9,567 bases of DNA from Sulfurimonas sp. (GTDB lineage Bacteria > Campylobacterota > Campylobacteria > Campylobacterales > Sulfurimonadaceae): NCBI RefSeq assembly GCF_023229105.1, contig NZ_JALNZY010000074.1, forward strand, positions 1 through 9,567, given 5' to 3'. The position numbers and the translations under genes were made by a program. The notes below the pieces were generated by a model that worked only from the letters and a program-made list of their open reading frames with translations, made no database searches and was not told the DNA's origin. Below are positions 1 through 6,181 of this stretch, in pieces. How positions within the stretch are numbered: position 1 is the first letter of the stretch; every line of letters begins with the position of its first letter.

Positions 1-964
1 TGCTTTGTCTTGATAAAATAACGCTAAACTGGTTGTAGTCGGTTCTTGCAATCACATCCGCAGACTGCTCATGAAGAGAGATTGTAAATGCGACTTTTTT
101 AAGTATGGTTTGCGCTAATTCTTGAGAGTAAACTCTGTTTGTTTTTGAAAAATTATCAATTTCAAAAACTGTTACGGAGGTATAGTTTTTCTCCTTGAGA
201 TTTTTTTTATTTGCATAAGAACTTATCATTCCTTTTATGTTGCAAATACCTGTTAAGGGGTCAATCATTGCAGGATTTTCAGAAATATCAGGTTTTTTTT
301 TCATTCTAATTGAGATAGCGCCGGCTTCTTGTGAAAATACCTCATACTCTTTTGCATCTACATTGTGTAAGAACTCTATGTCTTTATATATGGCACCGAG
401 TCTTTTTTTGAACCATAATGCCGCAAAAAGAACTATGATGAAAATTAAATAGGTTATATTTTTGTAAATTTTGAGCTTCTCTTGATTGTATGAAATCGTT
501 TTAATTATTATCGCGTCAATCTGCTCAAGCAAAGATTCAAAAGCTTTTTGAAATAAATCCTTTTTTTCTTGATTGGTGCTATTTTCTATTGTGTAGTATT
601 CAAGGGCAACCGCACTAAACTCTTCTGTCAAGGAGCTTAATTTGTCTAAGTCTGCAAGATACTCTTTAGAGTTTAAAAGCATTCCTCTCTCTATATAGCT
701 GTATTTATATTGATTGCGAAGCTTATCGATATTATTAAGAAGTTGGGTACTTTTTCCTTTTAATTGAATAAGCGCCAACTCTAAATTTTCATCAGGAGAT
801 GTTAAAAGGGAATGAATTATCTGTTTTTGATTGCTTAAGCTCTCTATTTTTGAGTATGAATTTAAATGCTCAATCATAGCTAATACTCCAAGGAGTGCCA
901 GAATCACTACTAACATAAGAAAGTAAGAAAGATTTTGAAATATTTTCTTTATAGAGTGTTTCAT
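1..964 (-). CDS. Membrane-anchored protein with degenerate GGDEF domain (3' end outside window)
   Basis: I read this frame by hand from an ATG at 964-962. It stays open for 321 codons to the window edge, so the C-terminus is missing. A hydrophobic segment at residues 11-31 and another at 169-185 bracket a helix-rich, probably periplasmic sensor region of about 137 residues. A GGDEF-type domain begins near residue 235 (DPLTG). Its key positions are eroded. The metal-site motif DxD reads EID (268-270), the signature GGDEF reads DYNQF (309-313), and the inhibitory RxxD site has Gln for Arg (QSAD, 300-303). Fold and spacing are still recognisable, so the family call is good, but diguanylate cyclase activity is unlikely. 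An EAL domain or other module could follow off the edge. The start has AGGA (977-974) nine bases upstream. It is transcribed divergently from thiL. Confidence 0.85.
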   Translation of the reverse strand, partial: MKHSIKKIFQNLSYFLMLVVILALLGVLAMIEHLNSYSKIESLSNQKQIIHSLLTSPDENLELALIQLKGKSTQLLNNIDKLRNQYKYSYIERGMLLNSKEYLADLDKLSSLTEEFSAVALEYYTIENSTNQEKKDLFQKAFESLLEQIDAIIIKTISYNQEKLKIYKNITYLIFIIVLFAALWFKKRLGAIYKDIEFLHNVDAKEYEVFSQEAGAISIRMKKKPDISENPAMIDPLTGICNIKGMISSYANKKNLKEKNYTSVTVFEIDNFSKTNRVYSQELAQTILKKVAFTISLHEQSADVIARTDYNQFSVILSRQS

Positions 965-991
965 ATAAGGGTTTCCTATATAGATAGATGA

Positions 992-997
992 TATAAT
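992..997 (+). promoter_or_regulatory. Candidate -10 box for thiL-truD-psd
   Basis: A perfect TATAAT lies 61 bases before the thiL start, in the 94-base gap between two divergent genes. I see no convincing -35 box at the usual distance, which is common in Campylobacterota promoters. On the other strand a weaker TAAAAT (1011-1006) could serve the divergent membrane protein. Both calls rest on sequence match only. Confidence 0.45.
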
Positions 998-1058
998 AAT
1001 GCACTATTTTATCACAAATTGACTTTAATAGTAACTCAAGGTATTTTAAGAAGATTTT

Positions 1059-1877
1059 TTGAATTTAGAAAATTATTTTATATCTCAGTTTAAAAATGCC
1101 CATATCGGTGATGACGGGGCTTTTATAGACGATACTGTTTACTCAAAAGACGCTTTTTTTGAAGGTGTTCACTTTAAAAAAGAGTGGATGAGCTACTATC
1201 AAATTGCGAGCAAGGCAATGAGTGCTAATATCTCAGATGCAATAGCCATGAATGCAAAGCCGAAGTATGCACTGCTTAGTGTTGCCATGCCCTCTTACAT
1301 GAGTATGGCGCAGATGCGAGAGTTGGCATCAGGATTTAAAGAGACGGCTGCTAGATATGGGGTAGAGATTATAGGCGGTGACACGATTGGTAATACTAAA
1401 TTAGATATTACCATTACTATCATCTCAAAAACCGACAAACCTTTAACGAGAAAAGGTCTTAAAAAAGGGCACTTAGTAGCGTATAGCGGGGAGCTTGGAA
1501 GAAGTGCAAAAGATTTAAAAACATTACTTAATCTCGGCAAGATTCATAAACGCTCAAAGTTTGTAGATATAAAACTAAGAGGTAAATTTGTCTCCAAATG
1601 TTCCCGTTATTTAAGCTGCGGCATGGATATTTCGGACGGTCTTTTTAGTGATTTGGGAAAACTCTCATCGGCGAATAGATTAGGATTTAATTTTTATAGA
1701 CATCTCTCAAAAAGAGTCGGTTGCAGCGGGGAAGAGTATGAGATGCTTTTTGGTTTTGACAAAAGAGATAGAAAATGTATCTTAAGAGTGGCAAAATTGT
1801 GTAGAACACCGATAACTATTGTGGCACAAAGTGCTAGAAAAAATTACAAAAACAGATGCAAAGCGCATCATTTTTAA
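1059..1877 (+). CDS. thiL: Thiamine-monophosphate kinase
   Basis: ThiL phosphorylates thiamine monophosphate with ATP to give thiamine diphosphate, the last step of cofactor synthesis in the cytosol. Family motifs appear in order: IGDDGAFI (16-23), ISDAIAM (58-64), GGDT (106-109), MDISDGL (189-195) and a GEEYEM version of the usual GGEDYEL (224-229). These Asp-rich motifs form the metal and nucleotide sites of the PurM/ThiL fold. At 272 residues it is clearly shorter than the roughly 325 of E. coli; the shortening lies mainly in the second half, and I judge it lineage-typical rather than a truncation. The start is TTG. An in-frame TAA at 1047-1049 closes the frame, and no in-frame ATG precedes the conserved first motif, so TTG at 1059 is practically forced. 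The Shine-Dalgarno (AAGAAGA, 1048-1054) is modest. First gene of the thiL-truD-psd operon. Confidence 0.92.
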   Translation: MNLENYFISQFKNAHIGDDGAFIDDTVYSKDAFFEGVHFKKEWMSYYQIASKAMSANISDAIAMNAKPKYALLSVAMPSYMSMAQMRELASGFKETAARYGVEIIGGDTIGNTKLDITITIISKTDKPLTRKGLKKGHLVAYSGELGRSAKDLKTLLNLGKIHKRSKFVDIKLRGKFVSKCSRYLSCGMDISDGLFSDLGKLSSANRLGFNFYRHLSKRVGCSGEEYEMLFGFDKRDRKCILRVAKLCRTPITIVAQSARKNYKNRCKAHHF

Positions 1878-1894
1878 AAAATATTAGGATTATT

Positions 1895-2971
1895 ATGGAT
1901 AGATTTTATTCGCTTTCACATTCAAGCATAGATTTTCATTTTAGGCAGACTCCAAGGGATTTCGTAGTAGAAGAGATACCGCTCTATGAGTTTTGTGCGC
2001 AAGGGGAGCATCTGATTTTGTTTGTTAGAAAAAAAGGATTATCTACGCTTGAGCTTGTCTCTATTATTGCCAAATATTTGGGGATTCAAAACAAAGAGAT
2101 AGGTTATGCAGGCTTAAAAGATAAACACGCTATGACAAAACAGTATATTTCGCTGCATAAAAAGTATGAAGAAAAAATGAATGATTTCAATCATGAAGAT
2201 ATTAAAATCATATCAAAAACATACCATAACAACAAGATTAGAATAGGGCACCTTAACGGAAATAGATTTTATATAAAGTTAAAAAAAGTCAATCCTACTT
2301 CGGCTAAAAAGATAGACGAAGCTCTGAAAAATATAGCAAAATTCGGTATGCCGAATTTCTTTGGCTATCAACGTTTTGGAACCGACGGCAACAACCACAT
2401 AGACGGCGAAAAAATCGCTAAAGGCGAAAAAAAAGAGCGCAATCCTAAGATAAAAAAACTTCTTATAAGTGCATATCAGAGTCATCTTTTTAATCTATGG
2501 CTAAGCAGAAGACTTGAGATAAGCACTCTGGTTGAAAACTTTCAGACAAAAGAGCTAGAATCTCTGCTTAATATGCCAAATGATGAGTTGAGTAAAATGA
2601 AAGCGCAAACGCATCCGTTTAAGCTTATAAGCGGAGATATTATGGAGCACTATCCATTTGGCAGACTTTTTGACTTTGAGGGGGACGAAAACGACCTCAA
2701 TAGATTTAATGAAAAAGATATTTCTGCTACAGGACTTCTCTGCGGTAAAAAGGTAAAAGTAGCTTCGGGAAATGCTAGAGTTATCGAAAAAGAGTTTGAT
2801 GATGAGATAAATGCCGATGGTGCTAGAAGATACGCTTGGGTTTATCCGCAAGGTGTTGAGGGAAGATACAAAAATGAAGAGGCTCAGTATGAACTTAACT
2901 TTACGCTTCCAAAAGGCTCTTATGCTACGGTTTTAATAGAAGAAATCGCAAAGAGGAAAATCCATGAATAA
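1895..2971 (+). CDS. truD: tRNA pseudouridine(13) synthase TruD
   Basis: TruD isomerises uridine 13 of certain tRNAs to pseudouridine. The catalytic Asp is visible in the motif GLKDKHAMTKQ (Asp76), followed by NRF (123-125), the signature PNFFGYQRFG (153-162) and the AYQSHLFN segment. The length of 358 residues is normal for the family. I chose ATG 1895 over an upstream in-frame ATG at 1856. The later start has AGGA (1886-1889) five bases before it, gives an N-terminus that begins just before the conserved region, and leaves a 17-base gap after thiL; the earlier start would add 13 residues overlapping the thiL end. The 3' end overlaps psd by 8 bases. The thiL-truD linkage is one I recall from Campylobacter. 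TruD has no known link to thiamine, so this is probably shared transcription of housekeeping genes. Confidence 0.95.
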   Translation: MDRFYSLSHSSIDFHFRQTPRDFVVEEIPLYEFCAQGEHLILFVRKKGLSTLELVSIIAKYLGIQNKEIGYAGLKDKHAMTKQYISLHKKYEEKMNDFNHEDIKIISKTYHNNKIRIGHLNGNRFYIKLKKVNPTSAKKIDEALKNIAKFGMPNFFGYQRFGTDGNNHIDGEKIAKGEKKERNPKIKKLLISAYQSHLFNLWLSRRLEISTLVENFQTKELESLLNMPNDELSKMKAQTHPFKLISGDIMEHYPFGRLFDFEGDENDLNRFNEKDISATGLLCGKKVKVASGNARVIEKEFDDEINADGARRYAWVYPQGVEGRYKNEEAQYELNFTLPKGSYATVLIEEIAKRKIHE

Positions 2972-3788
2972 ACATATAACATCGGCAATATCGCAAACTT
3001 TTGGAAAGTTTGCGAACAAAGAGTTTGCAAAACCGATTCAAAATTTTATAAACAGCTCTTACGTGAAAATAATGGGCTTAAATATGAACGAGTTTCATGC
3101 TCCTCAAACGTACCATAGCCTAAATGCACTCTTTACAAGAAAACTAAGAGAGGATAGGGCATATTCGCTTGATAGTAAGGATTTTATATCTCCATGCGAC
3201 TCTTTTATAACTGAGTGCGGGGTAATAGACAATCAGCAAGCACTTCAGATAAAAGGAATGAGCTACAATTTTGATGAACTCTTAGGGGAGCACTTTAGCA
3301 AAGAGGAGAGAGAGATAGTTACAAATGGAGCTTTTATAAACTTCTACCTCTCTCCAAAAGATTATCATCGCTACCATATACCGACAAACTTAAGAGTGCT
3401 CAAAGCTGCTCACATTCCGGGCAAATTTTATCCCGTAAATATCCCCTCGCTTAAAAAAAGAGTAAATCTTTTTATAGAAAACGAGAGAGTGGTGTTGCTG
3501 TGCGAGACAACGGCTAAAAAGAGATTTTATATAGTGCTTGTAAGTGCGCTCAATGTTGGAGTCATGCAAGTCTCCTTTGATACAACAATAAAAACAAATG
3601 CCGATGCGCTTAGTAGCGGCGTATATACTTATGAGAATTTATATCTCAACAAAGGCGATGATTTTGGATGTTTTGAGATGGGATCGACTATAGTTGTTTT
3701 AGCTGAAAAAGATATGCTTGAGATGCAAGTAAGGGCAGGAGAACATGTTAAATATGGCGATACGATTGCGGAGTTAAAATCAAATTAA
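2964..3788 (+). CDS. psd: Phosphatidylserine decarboxylase proenzyme
   Basis: Psd converts phosphatidylserine to phosphatidylethanolamine at the inner membrane. It cleaves itself to create the pyruvoyl cofactor. The cleavage motif is MGST, so cutting is expected between Gly240 and Ser241, giving a beta chain of 240 residues and an alpha chain of 34. Asp79 (SPCDS) and the His pair in DYHRYH (His135, His138) match the residues known to drive self-cleavage and decarboxylation in the family. The whole protein is 274 residues. Its ATG lies inside the last codons of truD (8-base overlap), with AGAGG (2952-2956) seven bases upstream, so translation is likely coupled. A strong, clear family match. 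No hydrophobic transmembrane segment is evident, consistent with peripheral membrane attachment. Confidence 0.95.
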   Translation: MNKHITSAISQTFGKFANKEFAKPIQNFINSSYVKIMGLNMNEFHAPQTYHSLNALFTRKLREDRAYSLDSKDFISPCDSFITECGVIDNQQALQIKGMSYNFDELLGEHFSKEEREIVTNGAFINFYLSPKDYHRYHIPTNLRVLKAAHIPGKFYPVNIPSLKKRVNLFIENERVVLLCETTAKKRFYIVLVSALNVGVMQVSFDTTIKTNADALSSGVYTYENLYLNKGDDFGCFEMGSTIVVLAEKDMLEMQVRAGEHVKYGDTIAELKSN

Positions 3789-3818
3789 TTGCTAATAATA
3801 GATGTTAATGGTATCAAT

Positions 3819-3830
3819 TAATTTAAATTA
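3819..3830. promoter_or_regulatory. Palindromic candidate operator upstream of the signalling operon
   Basis: TAATTTAAATTA is a perfect 12-base palindrome ending 3 bases before the -10 box at 3834. A second inverted repeat, TGCTAAT (3790-3796) and ATTAGCA (3827-3833), overlaps it. The position suits a repressor or activator site, but all letters of the palindrome are A or T in an AT-rich spacer, so chance is a serious alternative. Confidence 0.25.
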
Positions 3831-3833
3831 GCA

Positions 3834-3839
3834 TATAAT
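3834..3839 (+). promoter_or_regulatory. Candidate -10 box of the response regulator / CheC / GGDEF operon
   Basis: A perfect TATAAT lies 38 bases before the TTG start at 3877, in the 88-base gap after psd. No clear -35 element is seen. I found no strong terminator between psd and this site, so some read-through from thiL-truD-psd is possible. Confidence 0.5.
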
Positions 3840-3864
3840 TACTAAATATGAAAGATAAGAGAAT

Positions 3865-3870
3865 AAAGGG
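3865..3870 (+). promoter_or_regulatory. Shine-Dalgarno that fixes the TTG start of the response regulator
   Basis: AAAGGG sits six bases before TTG 3877. An in-frame TAA at 3856-3858 closes the frame upstream, and no ATG lies between it and the conserved receiver N-terminus, so TTG is the only sensible start. Confidence 0.7.
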
Positions 3871-3876
3871 TATTTA

Positions 3877-4239
3877 TTGAAAGTTTTGATTGTAGATGAC
3901 TCAAAAATTGCTAGAATGGGTGTTATAAAAAGCCTTAAAGAAATTCAGCCTGAAGCTGAGTTATTTCAGGCGACAAATGGTTTAGAAGCTGTAGAACTTT
4001 TTAAAAAAGAGAAACCTGACGTTGTTTTTTTAGACCTTACGATGCCTGTTATGGATGGCTATGAAGCTCTTAAGAAGATTATCGAGATAGATAAAGAGGC
4101 TCAGGTTATCGTTGTAAGTGCAGATATTCAAAGTGAAGCAAAACACAGAGTGTTAGTTGCAGGTGCTAAAAATATGTATCCAAAACCTATAAACAAAGAG
4201 ATAATGACACATATTTTTGAACAAGACTTACTGCTATGA
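3877..4239 (+). CDS. Single-domain CheY-like response regulator
   Basis: A 120-residue stand-alone receiver domain with no output domain. The acidic pair Asp7-Asp8, the phospho-acceptor Asp53 (FLDLTMP), the switch Ser81 (in place of Thr) and Lys103 (PKPI) are all present, so phosphorylation should work. The position of the CheY aromatic switch residue (Tyr106 in E. coli CheY) is Met100 here, which argues against a flagellar-motor CheY binding FliM. Start is TTG with a good Shine-Dalgarno. The stop overlaps the next ATG by four bases (ATGA), so it is translationally coupled to a CheC-family gene, whose product is the natural candidate to dephosphorylate it. No histidine kinase gene is adjacent. 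I leave the symbol empty because a chemotaxis role is not shown. Confidence 0.92.
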   Translation: MKVLIVDDSKIARMGVIKSLKEIQPEAELFQATNGLEAVELFKKEKPDVVFLDLTMPVMDGYEALKKIIEIDKEAQVIVVSADIQSEAKHRVLVAGAKNMYPKPINKEIMTHIFEQDLLL

Positions 4240-4865
4240 ACAAAAAGATATTAAACTTGAAATTTACCGAAGATCAAATTGATGCATTAAGAGAGTTTAT
4301 GAATGTATCTATTGGTGCCGCTACTGCAAGTTTAGCCAATCTCTTAGACGCTTTTGGGACTATGCACATTCCTGAAATAGAAATTTGTAACAGCAGTGAG
4401 TTGGCAGGCAAGATTGAATCAACTATTGATTTAAAGTCGATGTACTATACGACAAAACAACTTTTTACCGGAAAATTCGGCGGGGAGTGCATGTTTGTAA
4501 TAAGTGAGGATTCTGCTAAAAATTTAGGAAGACATCTTTATAATGTAACTATTCCCTCAGGCGATGAAATCAAAGATGCTGTCATGGAACTATCCAATAT
4601 ACTTACTTCAACCATTGTAAGCAGGCTCACACAAGAGTTAAATGTGCAGGTACAATTTTTTGTTCCCTCTTCGCAGTTTATAGATGCAAACTCTATTATA
4701 CATGATGAAGATGTTGTGGAATATTCTAAAATTATTATAATAAGCACTATTTTAGATTTTCAAGATCAGCAAATTAAAGGCAATATCTATATTCTTACAA
4801 AAGATGAAGCGATAGAGAGTTTAAAGATACTTATAGATAAAAAAATTGAAGAGATTTATGGATGA
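4236..4865 (+). CDS. CheC-family CheY-P phosphatase
   Basis: The CheC/CheX/FliY family removes phosphate from CheY-like receivers, using a Glu and an Asn on one helix. The family motif [D/S]xxxExxN-x22-P is present twice and complete: Asp16, Glu20, Asn23, Pro46, and Asp114, Glu118, Asn121, Pro144. Two intact sites in a protein of 209 residues fit CheC better than CheX, which has one. No flagellar-switch (FliN-like) domain follows. The gene overlaps the receiver gene upstream and the diguanylate cyclase gene downstream, each by ATGA, so the three products are probably made together. Its likely substrate is the neighbouring receiver (inference). No cheD neighbour is present in the window, although CheC proteins are often partnered with CheD. 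Family call is firm; the exact pathway is unknown. Confidence 0.88.
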   Translation: MNKKILNLKFTEDQIDALREFMNVSIGAATASLANLLDAFGTMHIPEIEICNSSELAGKIESTIDLKSMYYTTKQLFTGKFGGECMFVISEDSAKNLGRHLYNVTIPSGDEIKDAVMELSNILTSTIVSRLTQELNVQVQFFVPSSQFIDANSIIHDEDVVEYSKIIIISTILDFQDQQIKGNIYILTKDEAIESLKILIDKKIEEIYG

Positions 4866-6145
4866 TTGAAATTAAATATCCCGATGTGCTGCTAGACTCT
4901 CTTGAAAATGGTCATATGATCTTAGATGACAACTTTATAGTGAGCTACTGGAATAGATGGCTGGCTATAAATACACAAATTTCCAAAGATGAGATAATAG
5001 GCAAAAAACTCGATACGTTTTATCCTGATATAAACTATAAAGTTCTTTACAGAAAGATAATCACTGCACTTACAATTGGCACACCTACTTTTTATGATGC
5101 AGACAGCAATGCAAAATTTATTACAATCAATCGAAATAAGGTAACGACTTCCTCGCTTAAGCTGATGCAGCAACAAGTTACAATCTCTCCATATATAGCT
5201 TATGAGAATAAGGTTATGATCTCTATTTATGATATTAGCGAGCTCTTTGAAGCAAAACTTATGATAAAAAAAGAGATAAAGAAAGTCCACAAACTCAACA
5301 ACAAACTAGAGGCTGAAAAAGAGATAATCGATAAAAACATTATGCTTATGAGAACATCTGCAGATGGAACAATTATTGATATAAGTACATTTTTCTCTCA
5401 ATTTTTTGAATTTGATAAAAAAGATTTTTTGGGTAAAAATGTATCTATCTTTAAGTTAGCGGACGAATCAGATGCTATATATAAAGAGTTATGGAAAACC
5501 ATTAGAGACAAAAAATCGTGGAGCGGGGAGTTAAAATACAAAACTTTCAATGGCAAAGAAAAATGGGTTCAATCTAGAGTGATGCCTATTTTAGACTCAG
5601 ACGGGGAGTTGTTTGAGTTTAGCGCTGTCTATCATGATATAACAAATGAAAAACTTCTCGCCGAGCTTTATATAACAGACCCTCTTACAAAACTTTACAA
5701 CCGTGTTCATTTTGATGAGATTATTAGTTTTATCGTAGAGCATCAAAGAAAGTCGGATATTGATTTTGCTTTAGTTATTGTTGATATTGATCATTTTAAA
5801 TCCATAAACGATACCTACGGCCATCAAGTCGGAGATGAAGCTCTTGTATCTGTAGCCAAAACCCTTAAAAATTCACTTAGAGAGAATGACCTGATAGCAA
5901 GATGGGGCGGTGAAGAGTTTGTTATCATGCTTAAAAACGTGACATTAAATGAAGCAAAGGCTATTGTAGAGAAAGTAAGAGCTAATGTGGAGAAAAATAG
6001 GATTACAGATTCCATAAGCGTTACCGCCTCTTTTGGTCTTACTAAGTACATCAAGGGTGAAAGTGCCAAAGAGATATTTAAAAGAGTAGATAGCGCTCTT
6101 TATGAAGCAAAAAGAGGCGGTAGAAATAGAGTCGTCGTAAAATAG
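4862..6145 (+). CDS. Cytosolic PAS-PAS-GGDEF diguanylate cyclase
   Basis: Predicted to condense two GTP into the second messenger c-di-GMP. Domains in order: a divergent PAS-like domain (about 8-128), a charged helical, probably coiled-coil linker (about 130-158), a second PAS domain (about 159-263, ending YHDITNEK) and a GGDEF domain (about 270-427). The catalytic domain looks active: DPLTKLYNR (273-281), metal ligands in VDIDHF (307-312), signature GGEEF (349-353) and the ASFG strand (389-392). The inhibitory site RxxD (Arg340-Asp343) is intact, so product feedback is expected. No transmembrane segment or signal peptide is seen, so the PAS domains should sense a cytosolic cue; I see no residue set that identifies a ligand. 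The gene starts within the CheC-family stop (ATGA) and is the last of the three-gene operon. Confidence 0.93.
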   Translation: MIEIKYPDVLLDSLENGHMILDDNFIVSYWNRWLAINTQISKDEIIGKKLDTFYPDINYKVLYRKIITALTIGTPTFYDADSNAKFITINRNKVTTSSLKLMQQQVTISPYIAYENKVMISIYDISELFEAKLMIKKEIKKVHKLNNKLEAEKEIIDKNIMLMRTSADGTIIDISTFFSQFFEFDKKDFLGKNVSIFKLADESDAIYKELWKTIRDKKSWSGELKYKTFNGKEKWVQSRVMPILDSDGELFEFSAVYHDITNEKLLAELYITDPLTKLYNRVHFDEIISFIVEHQRKSDIDFALVIVDIDHFKSINDTYGHQVGDEALVSVAKTLKNSLRENDLIARWGGEEFVIMLKNVTLNEAKAIVEKVRANVEKNRITDSISVTASFGLTKYIKGESAKEIFKRVDSALYEAKRGGRNRVVVK

Positions 6146-6167
6146 CAGACTCTTTTTAGTGCTGCTA
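6143..6167. terminator. Weak candidate bidirectional terminator between convergent genes
   Basis: TAGCAG (6143-6148, starting with the stop codon of the GGDEF gene) and CTGCTA (6162-6167) form a six-pair stem, extendable by two pairs past a bulge. It occupies the 36-base gap between two converging genes, where a terminator is expected. There is no good T run after it, so the call is weak. Confidence 0.3.
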
Positions 6168-6181
6168 TAAAACTTTAATCT

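Noticed and set aside
237..452. A 71-codon plus-strand open frame
   Set aside because: It is antisense to the degenerate GGDEF gene, which has recognisable domains; the short frame has no motif and no good ribosome binding site.
1059..1877. ThiL as a truncated or decayed gene because it is about 50 residues short
   Set aside because: All metal and nucleotide motifs are present in order and the C-terminus looks complete, so the short form is probably typical of the lineage.
1856..1894. N-terminal extension of TruD from ATG 1856
   Set aside because: It would overlap the end of thiL and adds 13 residues before the conserved start, whereas ATG 1895 has a well-spaced AGGA.
3848..3880. Ten-codon open frame just before the response regulator, stop overlapping its TTG
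   Set aside because: Tempting as a leader peptide, but it has no Shine-Dalgarno, starts only about 9 bases after the -10 box and shows no attenuator hairpin.
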